This document shows, piece by piece, positions 23,336-33,981 of a DNA stretch of 64,000 nt; positions within the stretch are counted from its first letter, which is position 1; each line of letters starts with the position of its first letter. Below the pieces are notes generated by a model, which saw only the letters and a program-made list of their open reading frames with translations, ran no database searches and had not been told where the DNA came from. The position numbers and the translations under genes were made by a program. Origin of the DNA: Anisakis pegreffii (Eukaryota; Nematoda; Chromadorea; Rhabditida; Anisakidae); the NCBI GenBank assembly GCA_035041965.1, contig JAPYMA010000052.1, positions 219,579-283,578 of the forward strand. The letters run 5' to 3'.

Positions 23336-24928
23336 AACTACGCACTTCAGGAGAAATTTTAGCGAAGAAAGATCGATATGAAACAAATAAAACTGTCATC
23401 AAAATAAGTAAGCAATAAATGCGATAGAGGACAGCGACCAGTGACGGTCAATTTGAGAAAAAAAATTGACTATGCGAAATTTCATCCCCCTCTCCGCATT
23501 TTTCCCCAACGTCACTGGAATTTTGGCTTCAACTCGAGCATTCAATATCTGGTAAATTAGGCCCCGATAACAGCTCCAACAATAAATCATGTAATTCCTC
23601 AGTGAGGTTGGCGTTTTTTTTTCGGCTGCAACCATGACTATCGTTCTAACTCCTTATTTAATGTGCGTTAGAGCATACATGCGAACGAGTAATGATGAAA
23701 GACGTGTTAAGAAATGTCCGAAAACGATCACAGCACAAATGCTCGTAAGGTGAAAAAACACGCAAAAATAATGCCAAGAATTACAGTGGTAAATAAATGT
23801 TGATGATGGCAACAGAGATGCGGATTACATGCAGGATTGTGTTAGCGACAGCACCGAGGCGTAAGTGATGCTAATGGTAGTATAGTCGATGAGCTGGGGC
23901 GAAATTAAACAGGGAATTTGCAAAACGATTAATTCCCTTATTGTTGGGATGTACAAAAAGATCCATGCAATCACTGCACTGCGACAAAGTAGTCAAAGTG
24001 GAATACGCCGACAAAATTTTTGGGAACGAGCAGTGTATATTGTTAACTAGAAGACAATGACACTAGTGCACACCAGTAGAGGCATTGATAAGAGTTCAAT
24101 CATTGATCATTGGCCCCGCTTACCAGCTCATCAGTGACATTGTTATCATGAAATTAGTCATTCTCAATGACGCCTTTAAGCATTGGCTTGCACTCTGATC
24201 TTAGTGTTTTGATCGCTTACAATGTTATCATTAAATTAGCCGGTCTCAAAGACGTTTTTATACCCAGCCTTACAATCCCGTCTCAGCGTTCTGATCGTTT
24301 ACATATACTGCTTATCAAATGCTCTCTGCATTACATTTGTTCTCTTGCTGTGTTAAAAAAACCGCGATTCTGCTCGAAGTTATGACTCATTCTTACAGTA
24401 TGATATAAAAGGATTTTTACATCATACATTAAGATGTTCAGAGAGGATTGTTATGAAAATGCGTTGGCCACTCACTGATCGCACTAAACGAATGACAATT
24501 CTGAGCTACTCTGTTTACTGTAGTGTTGGGTCGGTATTCACCGACGGTCGATGATTACCGAAAATCGGTCGGTAATCACCGACGATTTTGCGGTATTCCC
24601 CGATGGTCAGGGAATACCGAGTTGCGGGGATTATCGACAGGGCTCTCGGTCGGGGATTACCGAGAAAAATCTTGCGCTTCCCAACACCGCCGAAGTTGGT
24701 CAGCACAGCTCACTCGCTGTTTATGCAAAAAATGTTTGTTGGCCCATTGCTTATCGTCCTGGGCCCACCTACCGCTTCTCAGCACGTTTTGCTCACATTT
24801 ATATGAGACTGTCCTCTGTGGGATGTTAACCGATGACATGCAAAAAAGCACCAGGATTGTTTCATTTCAGTATGTTTAAGCTCCAAATATCTTCATCTTT
24901 CCAAAAATCAGACGAATATTGGAATTAA
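23336..24928. other. Spacer: 5' region of gene G and 3' flank of gene H, with an insertion
   Basis: Leader block about 23400-23690, upstream block about 23830-24060 with a stop codon in every frame that is open in gene F, a degenerate GATA site (ATTGATAAG near 24084), then the 3'-flank block about 24170-24928 interrupted at 24521-24688 by a 168-b insertion. Confidence 0.55.
24521..24688. mobile_element. Small fold-back insertion (MITE-like)
   Basis: Ends are inverted over nine bases (AGTGTTGGG at 24522-24530; GGTGTTGGG on the other strand at 24680-24688, one mismatch). The inside is made of short inverted pieces of the CGGTAATCACCGAC type. Six or more paralogous 3'-flank blocks, for example near 35850-35880, lack it and read straight through. 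No target duplication is visible. A hAT-type MITE would fit the ends but should have an 8-b duplication. Confidence 0.6.
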
Positions 24929-24934
24929 TTTATT
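24929..24934 (-). terminator. AATAAA poly(A) signal, gene H
   Basis: Standard context, about 185 b beyond the stop codon of gene H. Confidence 0.6.
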
Positions 24935-25118
24935 CGTATTAATAGAATGATACACAAACATTTTCACGAATATCGCTATAAATTGCATTGCAACTGAAAA
25001 TTTCACGTAAACAAATTTACGTTACGACAGTTTACAACAGAGACATTGGTGGATTCGGTAGTGAAATGTCAGTATTATCGAAAGTGAATGCAGTTGGCCG
25101 TGGAAAGTACTGTTGAAG

Positions 25119-25390
25119 TTAACGTGGTTTGCTCACATTGGTAGCATTAATAGTTGAAATATGTTCCGTATGCTTTGACTTAGGGGCGCGGCGGTCTGAA
25201 GATGGAGGGTCACGAGGCGAAGTATTTCCTGCCCGGACCGCATTCCCTGGATGATGAGTTGCAGAACATGATTTGCTCACATTAGTAGGATTGACAGTTG
25301 AAATATGTGCCGTCTGCTTTGACTTAGGAGCGCAGGCTGAATGTGGTTGGCGGTTGTAAGGCGAAGTATTTCCTGCTCGAGCCGCATTCC
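25119..25390 (-). repeat. 144-b duplication inside the last exon of gene H
   Basis: The first unit begins at the acceptor at 25390 and the second at the copied acceptor at 25246. They share the GNA-RAGNTSP start and the KSK-T-HIST-N-TNVSK end, with several substitutions since. Confidence 0.8.
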
Positions 25391-26032
25391 CTGGAAGATA
25401 AGATGCAGAACATGCGCCCATGCTAAATTGTTAGTTGGGAAAGGACGATAGCAGTAACTTACCGTTGTCGTCGGAGCTGGATCCCCCGGAACATAAATAC
25501 CTAAATAAATGAAAAAACATGAAAACAGTGGAGAAAGAAGTGAAAATTTCGCTTGAAGTACTTGATGTTCAATAGTGATTCATCCTCGAATTTTCGAAAA
25601 ATATTCTTGATAAACGTGATCTCCAATGTATCTTTCCCTTTCTTCCTAATCGCAAAAACAAATGTTGCATCTATCATCACAACTTTCTCTGTGATGCTTT
25701 AGAGCATAACATTTCTGCGAACATCAAGTCATGAACTGATCCGTCTGCTTAAGAAAGTGGTATCAGTGATTCAGCTGATGAAGTGAAAAGTTTGTGCTCA
25801 AGTCGCAAATCACAAGGGTAATACCGGAAATTTTGAGGTTTGGAGGTCAAATTGCCAGTTTGGAAGGCATTTGAAGAACATTAGTCATTCTACTATTTTT
25901 CCCGAAATTTTCGTAAAATTACCTGCATATACATACGCATAAGGTGATAATAACGGCGATTGCTATAAGGCCGTATTTGGCTGTCTTCAGTAGAACTGCG
26001 TCGTCGCATGAAATGTCGAGTGTACCGCCGAG
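25119..26032 (-). pseudogene. Gene H: member without a start codon, last exon internally doubled
   Basis: Exon 1 (25923 to at most 26032) is open and encodes a helix (GLIAIAVIITLCVCIC) ending in the phase-2 donor. An in-frame TGA at 26033-26035 closes it upstream, and the place of the E/F start ATG reads GTA, so no AUG is left in frame. Exon 2 (25463-25500) is the shortest in the array, 38 b (SGGSSSDDN), with a near-ideal GTAAGT donor. The last exon (25119-25390, 89 codons plus stop) holds a 144-b tandem duplication that includes an intron 3' end, so it has two acceptors in frame. Both copies have lost the PPxY (RQPHSAC; DPPSSDR). Probably a pseudogene, unless an unseen upstream exon supplies the start. 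Confidence 0.55.
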
Positions 26033-27661
26033 TCACTGATCTTCGTCCATCGAACAAGGACCAGCTGCTTGTGACCTTCATGATAAATTTTATCAAAGAG
26101 GAGTCACATGAAACAATTAAAATTGTTATCAAAGTAATTAAATTATGAATACTATGGAGGACAGTGACCAGTGACGGCTATTTTGAAAAGATTCGACCCA
26201 TCTATGGCTTCGGCACTGCCTTTTTATTACTCACAGCCTCACTGCCGACTCCATCTCTTCACTTTCGAGAACACATCCCCCTCTTTGCAGTTTTTGGAAT
26301 TTTTTTCAGCCTGAGCACCAAATATCCCGGAAATTTGGCTCCGATATCAGCTCCAACAATAAATAATGCAATTCCTCATTGAGGTTGGCATTTTTTCGAC
26401 TCCAAATACGACTGCCGCTCTGACTAACTATTTGCTATGGTTAGAGCGCACATATGAAAGAGTAATGACAAAAATCCTATCAAGACGGGTCCGAAAACGG
26501 TCCCAGCAGAAGTACTCCTAAGGATTTATAGTGCTAAGTAACAGGGTTGATGATAGCAGCACTGATGATGGTTATAGGGAGGATCACTTTAGCGAAGGCA
26601 CCGAGGCTTAAGTGATGTTAATCGGAATACGGTCTTAGAGCTGGAGTAGAACTAAACAGGGAATCTGCATAACGAATTGTTCCCTTTCATTTCGAAGTAC
26701 AGTTTGATCCCTGCAATGCTTGCATTGGAGTAGGATAGTCGACGTAGAAGCGGCGAACAATTTTTGCGGACAAGCAGTGCGTCTTGCTAAATACAAGGAC
26801 AATGACACAGTGCACATCAGTAGATGCACTGATAACTGTTCAGTTTCACTCCCATAATGACTGATAATCTGCCCGGCACATCAACTTATCACTCATAATG
26901 TTATCATAAAATTAGCCGTTCTCCATGACACTTTTTTACATTGCCCTGCACTTCGGTCTCAGCATTGTCATCGCTTAAATATATTGCTTATCAATTGCTC
27001 TTTGCATGTGTCCCTTTGTTCTCCTGTTGTGTTTAAGAAACCGCGATTCTTTTCGAAGTTATGACTCATTCTTACAGTATGGTATAAAAGCATTTTTCCT
27101 TTGCAAATTATAATGTTCTGAGAGGATTGTTGTGAAGAGGTACTTGAGTTCGGTTCAGCCTCAAAGTTATCAGTCCTTTCGTATATTGCTCATCAAATGC
27201 GTCAATTCTCGGCGTCGTATTCACTCTTGTGCTCCATTCACTAAGACCCGATTCTACTCATGGCTGTCGTCGGCTTTTAAAATATGAAGTAAAACTAATT
27301 TTATATCGTACATCAAGAAGTCCTGATAGGCTTTTTTATGAAAATATTTCGCCAAATTATCGGTCCTACTGCAAGTTGGGGTGTTCAGAGCAATTCTTGC
27401 TCACTGCTCTCGATATTGATCAAGGCAGCTCACTCACTACGCGCAATGTTGGTGTAGCTGCGCCTTCTCGCAACTGCTTGTCCTCCAAAGCAAGAGTCCC
27501 TTACTATTTGCTCAAATACCCAGGAGATGGTCCTGTCATTCTTGTTAACCGAAAGGATACATGTTCTTGGAGGCACAACATTTGTTTCAGTTCTGTATGT
27601 TGCCGCTCCAGTATGGCCGTCTTCAAATACATTTAGCTTTCAATGAATCAAATGGAATTAA
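26033..27661. other. Spacer: 5' region of gene H and 3' flank of orphan exon I
   Basis: Leader block about 26140-26450, upstream block about 26560-26790 (an almost exact match to the one near 31230), ACTGATAA pair, then a 3'-flank block of the type also seen at 16400-17170. No gene supported. Confidence 0.55.
26828..26867 (+). promoter_or_regulatory. Paired ACTGATAA sites upstream of gene H
   Basis: Exact copies at 26828-26835 and 26860-26867. Confidence 0.5.
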
Positions 27662-27667
27662 TTTATT
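27662..27667 (-). terminator. AATAAA poly(A) signal, orphan exon I
   Basis: Standard context, downstream of a last exon that has lost the rest of its gene. Confidence 0.5.
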
Positions 27668-27890
27668 CGTACTTTTACAATTATATACAAACATATTCAA
27701 AAATGCCCTCACTGCCACCGAAAGATACAAAATGCACTCAATGCCACTGAAAATTTCACATAAGCAAGTGCAAGTTATGACAGTTTACGGTAGAGCCATT
27801 GGTCGATTTGACGTCGATGAATGGGGGAGGGGGGCTGGGGGTTGGAGGTATTGAATTGTCACTTCCATTGGAAATTAATTGAATTGGCCG

Positions 27891-27925
27891 TTAGAACAAA
27901 GTAGTTACCGCCGTGAATGCACTCC
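27891..27925 (-). pseudogene. Orphan last exon I
   Basis: The acceptor TTTCCAG and the first ten codons (SAFTAVTTLF) match the start of the gene B last exon, then a TAA at 27891-27893 stops it. The PPxY stretch is deleted, as in orphan J. Upstream, the intron ends at about 27985 in spacer sequence, so exons 1 and 2 do not exist. A gene relic. Confidence 0.7.
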
Positions 27926-29349
27926 CTGGAAAGTAAAATGATAGATGATTGATCATGAGTTCATAGCGATTTGTTATTTGCGAGAAAATGACCGTATGAA
28001 TTTCTTGCCGTTGAGTGTGCTTATTAATATTATCAGATCGTCCCAGACACCGTGCTCTCAAAAATTAATCCATCTGCTTCTTTTTTACATTGCGTTGCAC
28101 TTCGGTCTCAGCGATGTCACTCCACAGATATGCTGCTAATCACATGCTCTCTGAGTCATATCTGTTCTTTTTCACTGCTTACGAAATCGCCTTTATGCTC
28201 AAACTTGTGACCGATTCTTACCGTCTGATGTAAGCAGATTTTTACATCTTACGTTAAGGTGTTCTTAGAAGATAGTTATGAGGGTTCACCCGGGTTTGGA
28301 TGGGATCCCGGGATTACAGTTCTGATACCGATCCCGGGATTTAAGCTTTGAAAAATCCCGGGATTTCGGGATTTGATAGAACAGGTCAATTTGTGTGAAT
28401 TTTGATAGTATGCCCGTCTTGAAGCAAGCCTTAATCATTCCCTTCTTATTTATATGCAGTTATCATTGCTGTTTGCCCCCTATCATTGATGTTCAGCTAA
28501 GGAAATAGACGAAATTCGGACGATTGACATGATCAACGACAGCTCGATGAACTTTTGCGTAACATTTCATTGAATATTCAACTGATTATTCTGCTCATCA
28601 TTGGTTTGTATCACCCTCATCTGGATGCATTTCCATGTAATACACCAACAGAGATAATCACATTTTCCAATAAAAACTAAGAGCAACAAAGTTCAATGAA
28701 ATTTTGAGTCGTTTCCTCCCACAAGATTTGTTCGTCTTCAATATTCCATCTGTTAATTCAACTGCATGTTCCAAAGACTGCAAGTCTTTTTACTTCGCTA
28801 TTTGGAGACGTTTTCATCCGATCGAAATGTACATAAATTCTCACTGAGTTCACTCATAGTGAGAATTCATTGTCGAAATGAGCAAAGTTGTTCCATTCAA
28901 AAGGATCTTATGCTTGAATATCAAGTATATTTGCATGATTTTTGATCGAAATTATCAAATATGTAAGTGCTCGATGGTTTGATGAAAATCCATTGCGGGA
29001 TTGAAAAATCGTCGGAATTTTGCAAACCCTAGGTGTCACCTACTTACTGCTAGTTCTACATGCCCGAGTATTCTCAGCTACTCTGTTCACTGCCGCCGAG
29101 GTTGGTCAGCACAACTCACTCGATGTTTATGCAAAAAACGTTTGCTGACCCATTGCCTATCGTCCTGATCCTGCATAACGATTCTCAACACGTTTTGCTT
29201 AAATTTATATGAGACCTTCCCCTCTGGGATGTTAACCGAAGGCATGCAAAAAAGCACCAGGATTGTTTCAATTCTGTATGTTGAACCTCCACTACAACCA
29301 GCTTCAAATATCTTTAACTTTCCAAAAATCAGACGAAACTTGGAACTAA
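27926..29349. other. Spacer between orphan I and gene K, with a hAT-like insertion
   Basis: The relic intron ends at about 27985. 3'-flank sequence runs to 28270, an unrelated insertion occupies about 28271-29032, and the rest of the 3'-flank block of gene K follows to the poly(A) signal. Confidence 0.55.
28271..29032. mobile_element. hAT-like non-autonomous element or composite
   Basis: The left end reads AGGGTTCACCCGGG with repeated CCCGGGATTT motifs. The right end, read inward, begins TAGGGTTTGCAAAATT. Both fit hAT-type termini, but only about seven bases are inverted and no 8-b target duplication is visible. Paralogous blocks (for example near 31670) join the two flanks almost directly. 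No transposase frame. A shorter relative lies near 60890-60975. Confidence 0.5.
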
Positions 29350-29355
29350 TTTATT
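29350..29355 (-). terminator. AATAAA poly(A) signal, gene K
   Basis: About 69 b beyond the stop codon of gene K. The adjacent AATAGAATCATACACAAAC stretch is the empty version of the LINE target site. Confidence 0.7.
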
Positions 29356-29423
29356 CGTACTAATAGAATCATACACAAACATTCTCACGAATATCGCTAT
29401 AAAATGCATTGCAACTGAAAATT

Positions 29424-30567
29424 TTACACAAACAAATTTACGTTGCGATAGTTTACAACAGAGACATTGCTTGATTTGATGTGTGGTGAAGGGAATGAAG
29501 TGTCAGTCATATCGAAATTCGATGCAGTTGGTCGTGGAAGGTGCTGATGCAGTGGGAGTGGTTTGCTGAGATTGAGAGGATTAATCCAAACTCTCGATAT
29601 GCGTGGTGAAGTAATCTCTGTGGAGAGCGCATTTCCTGAAAGATGAGATGCAGATCATGAGCCCATGTTAAATTGTAGGTTGGGAAAGGACGACAGCAAA
29701 AACTTGCCGTTGCTGTGCATGCACTTTTTAATCGTCTAAGCGACATCAATTCACTGATGAATAATCGGAAGATTTATCCGATCCAAACTCTCTATACTCG
29801 CAGACGTGAAAATCTCGAATTTTCTAGCGCCGCGTAATATAAATTCATAGGAAAATTCAATAATTCGTCAATGAAATGAGCAAACGATCGACGTTGAATT
29901 GGGAAGTAGCTTGAAGTGAATGAATCACCTGAATTGAATCACCAGTTTTTCCACACCATTTTTACGCAGTTTATACGCTTCCTGCATTGCTTCAGATGGC
30001 AACTAAATAAATGGTAAGACATGAAAACAGTGGAGAATGAATGGAAGATTTTGCCTGATGCACTTGATGTTGAATAACTGTTACTTAGTGTTGGGTGAAA
30101 AGTGGCATTCACGCTCGAGTTTCAGAAAAATATTCTCGACAAGCGTCATCTTTAATGTTTTCTTCTTTTTCTTTCTGATCACAACAACAAAAATTGAATG
30201 TATCATCACAACTTTCTCTGTGATGCTCTAGAGCGTAAAATTTCTGCGTCTCCTTAAGAATTTGATATCAGGGTTCAGCATGGAAAAGTGCTTATTTTAG
30301 TGCTCAAATCACAAGCGCAATATCGAAAATTTTGAGGGGTTACTAGAATGGGTTAAACGGCCAATTTCGGAAGGCATTTGAAATACCCTCAGTCCATTGT
30401 TTTTTTTAGAAATTACCACAAAATTACCAATAGCATAACCATGTTCCCAAGAGAACACTCCCAACTACTATGGCGACGATAATCGCGTTCCTCGCTTTAG
30501 CATTAGCCGCGTCTAAATCGGCCTGGCATTCTTCGAGATCCCCAGGATAGCAGTGGCAGAATGACAT
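29424..30567 (-). CDS. Gene K: member with Cys-rich ectodomain and LFV tail, middle splice uncertain
   Basis: Exon 1 (30428-30567) starts MSFCHC and gives 46 residues: four Cys in the first 14 residues, an acidic/Ala segment, a helix at about 29-44, then a TG|GTAATT donor in phase 2. Exon 2 begins at 30002 (CHLKQCRKR). Its usual CAAG|GTACG donor has been removed by a small deletion at about 29943; candidate replacements are GTATAAAC (correct phase) and GTGATT (wrong phase). The last exon (29424-29635) is open for 69 codons. It lacks the PPxY stretch but ends NVNLFV, again hydrophobic-x-hydrophobic. A working gene if the alternative donor is used; otherwise a recent pseudogene. Confidence 0.5.
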
Positions 30568-32487
30568 CGTCGGGTCGTTCAACTACTCGGAACAAGGACC
30601 AATTGATTGTGACCTTCAATACAAATTATATCGGTGACAACTCGACATGAAAGAAACGAAGTTGTTATCAAACTAAGTAAACAATAAATAAGTTCGAGGG
30701 CATTGACCAGTGACGGCTAATTTGAAAAGAATTCACCCAACTACGGCTTCAGATCTTTTTTTAATATTTACAGCATCGCTGCCGACTCCATCTCTTCACT
30801 ATCGAAATCACATCCCACTCTTTGCATTTTTTGGAATTTTTTTCAGCCTGAGCACCAAATATCCCGGAAATTTGGCTCCGATATCAGCTCCAACAATAAA
30901 TAATGCAATTCCTCATTGAGGCTGGTATTTTTTTCGACTCCAAATACGACTGCCGCTCTGACTAACTATCTGCTATGGTTAGAGCGCACATATGAAAGAG
31001 TAATGACAAAAATCCTATCAAGACGGGTCCGAAAACGGTCCCAGCAGAAGTACTCCTAAGGATTTATAGTGCTAAGTAACAGGGTTGATGAGAGCAGCAC
31101 TGATGATGGTTATAGGGAGGATCACTTTAGCGAAGGCACCGAGGCTTAAGTGATGTTAATCGGAATATGGTCCTTGAGCTGGAGTAGAACTAAACAGGGA
31201 ATCTGCATAACGAATTGTTCCCTTTCATTTCGAAGTACAGTTTGATCCCTGCAATCCTTGCATTGGAGTAGGATAGTCGACGTAGAAGCGGCGAACAATT
31301 TTTGCGGACAAGCAGTGCGTCTTGCTGACTGCAACACACTGACACTAGTGCACATCAGTAGATGCACTGATAAGAGTTCGGCTTCACTCTCATCGTCACT
31401 GATAATCAGCCCAGCACATCAACTTATCACTTGTGATGTGATCATAGATTTTTCCATTCTCAATGACGCTTTCCTACATTGCCTTGCACTTCGGTCTCAG
31501 CGATGTCACTCCATAAATATGCTGCTGATCACATGCTCTTTAAGTCATATCTGTTCTTTTTCACTGTTAACGAAATCGCGATTATGCTCGAAGTTTTGAC
31601 CGATTCTTACCCTTCAATGAGATGGCATCTTTACATCATACGTTAAGATATTCTTAGAAAGCCTGTTATGAAAAGTTGTCGTCCACTTACTGCTAGTACT
31701 ACACGACTAAGTTTTCTGATCTACTCAGTTCACTGCCGCCGAGGTTGGTCAGCACAGCTCAATCGCAATTTATGCAAAAGATGTTCACTGGCCCATTGCT
31801 TATCGTCCTGAGCCCACTTAACGCCTCTCAAAAAGTTTTGCTCACATTTATATGAGACCGTCCGCTGTGAGAAGTTAACCGAAGGCATGCAAAAAAGCAC
31901 TAGGATTGTTTCAGTATGTTCAAGCTCCACTACAGCCAGCTCCAAATATCTTTAGCTTTCCAAAAATCAGATGAAAATTGGAATTAATTTAATTCGAAAA
32001 TATTCTCAATTAAATGTGCCCTTCGGGATAAAGTTTATCGAACGAAAATCGACATGAAACAAATAAAATTGTCAGCAATATCAGTAAATAATAATTCCGA
32101 TCAAAGACAGTGAGCAGTGATCGCTAATTTGAAAAGAATTGATCCGTTTTTTTTTGAATATAGGCCCGTTTTAATACGGCTTCCAATGTTCGAGAAAATT
32201 GGCCCTGATATCAGCTCTCACAATGAATCATGTTATTCTACGGTGTAGTTGGCTTTTTTTAACTGTGACTGTCACTCCAACTCTAATTTTTACTCTGCAT
32301 ATGAGGAAATATTGTAGATGAGCAGTAATGACGAAAGACCTTTTTAAAATATATGCGAAAAAGATCGCAATAAGCAGTATAAAATGCAACTGAAAATTTC
32401 GCATGGACACATTTACGTTTCGACAGTTTACGACGTAGAAATTGGTGGGTTTGGTGTGTGGTGAAGGGAGTGAAATGTCAGTATCAT
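30568..32487. other. Spacer: 5' region of gene K, 3'-flank block and a deletion scar
   Basis: Leader block about 30600-30960, upstream block about 31090-31340, ACTGATAA pair, then a 3'-flank block about 31430-31995 whose poly(A) signal has mutated (AATTTAATTCG in place of AATTTATTCG). At about 31995 it joins leader sequence of another unit (32010-32370), which at about 32375 joins the end of the gene L last exon. At least one gene body, and the poly(A) site of gene L, are missing. Confidence 0.55.
31366..31405 (+). promoter_or_regulatory. Paired ACTGATAA sites upstream of gene K
   Basis: Exact copies at 31366-31373 (followed by G, the full ACTGATAAG form) and 31398-31405. Confidence 0.5.
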
Positions 32488-33136
32488 GAGTAAAACTTCT
32501 GTGTGCTGGGCAAGGACTGAATGATCGAGTAAGGTTTATTGTGAATATTCACGATTCACAAGGTCGGCGGACATATGAGAATACACGATCTATGAAAGTA
32601 TGCAATATGAAGATGTCACTCGATGGCGAATCAAAATATCTCCCAGTAGTCAGCAATTACAATGATTTACAATATTCGAAATACTAATTACTTATTCCTT
32701 AACACAATATAAAAAATGCCAGTCCTGGCTACAATGAATTTTATAATATTAGTTAACAGTTGCAAATCACCAGTTACGAACGACGGCTTCACTCGCCGCT
32801 TACGATACCACTTCGTTGGCTTTACCCTGACTGAATACAACAATTCTGTAACCCGACCGTGATGATCTCTTCTATCGTCCTTCTTTTAAGGCCTCGTTCC
32901 TTCTTCTCCCACATTCCTGAAAGATCGTATTCGTAGACAAGGTCTTATGACAGCATTCATAGCTTTCAAACAATGTCTTTGTTTTGACTGTAAGCATGCA
33001 TTTTAGCTGACTATGAATATGTAGCAAATATGCAACGAATATGTTGCCTTTCCCATACGTTTATCTTTATGTGTTGACTTGAACCGTTTCGTAGAATTAA
33101 TGTTTTGGGAATTTGAAAAGTGCAATGTTTTACACA
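32488..33136. mobile_element. Insertion in the last exon of gene L
   Basis: Family sequence stops at GTCAGTATCAT and resumes at GAAGATGAATGCAG; in gene H's 3'UTR (about 25068-25095) the two are contiguous. The insert of about 650 b starts and ends with an inverted GTAAAAC and is flanked by CATG. It has no coding frame and no similarity to the other inserts here. A TIR element is likely, but only seven inverted bases support it. Confidence 0.5.
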
Positions 33137-33981
33137 TGGAAGATGAATGCAGTTGGTCGTGGAGAGTGCTGTTGAAGTGAGTGTGGTTTGCTGAGATTTG
33201 GAGGATTGATGGTTGAAGAATGTGCCATATACATTAACGCAGGGTCGTGAGCAGAATATGGCGGAGGAGCGGGTGGCAAAGTAATTCGTGACGAGGCCGC
33301 ATTCACTGGAAGATGAGATGTAGATCTTTCACGATCAGATGTGGATTTCCCCCAGTTTTTGCACACAGTTCTTATGCGCTTTATATGATTCTTGGCGGTA
33401 GCGGTATGCACGTAGAGGCAACTAAATAAATGATAAGACGTGAAAACAGTGGAGAATGAATTGAAAATTTTGCTTGATGCGCTTGATACTGAATAACGGT
33501 TACTCAGTGTTGGGAGGAAAGGGGCATTCACGCTCGAGTTTCAGAAAAATATTCTCGACAAGCGTCATCTTTAATGTTTTCTTCTTTTTCTTTCTGATCA
33601 CAACAACAAAAATTGAATGTATCATCACAACTTTCTCTGTGATGCTTTAGAACGTAAAATTTCTGCGTCTCCTTAAGAATTTGATATCAGGGTTCAGCAT
33701 GGAAAAGTGCTTATTTTAGTGCTCAAATCACAAGCGCAATACCGAAAATTTTGAGGGGTTACAAGAATGGGTTATTCGGCCAATTTGGAAGGCATTTGAA
33801 ATACCCTCAGTCCATTCTTTTTTTTTCAGAAATTGCCTCAAAATTACCAGAGGTATAACCATGTAGCCAAGAGAGTAGGCACAAGTATTACATCAGCGAG
33901 AAACGCGTAATTCAATCCATCACCAGCCACGTCTATATCAGCCCGGCAGCGGTTGAGTGCCGCGCAATCGCAGAATGACAT
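33130..33981 (-). pseudogene. Gene L: exon-fused member, tail cut by an insertion
   Basis: Exon 1 (33848-33981) starts MSFCDC and resembles exon 1 of gene K, with a weaker helix at about 26-41. Exon 2 and the last exon are joined into one open exon (33130-33421): after the basic stretch AKNHIKRIRTVCKNW, most of the intron is deleted and its last bases are read as STSHLP before the PPxY part (APPPYSAH). The frame then ends in VFIFHV-type sequence at a stop (33130-33132) supplied by the inserted element, so the usual tail and the poly(A) site are lost. The leader block upstream of exon 1 is also deleted (jump at about 34105). Still open, but probably not expressed normally. Confidence 0.55.

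Noticed and set aside
30710..30919. Plus-strand frame ending SAPTINNAIPH, seen also at 26164 and, diverged, at 6679, 12940 and 20538
   Set aside because: Lies in the leader block before each exon 1. It is disrupted by indels between copies and carries no domain.
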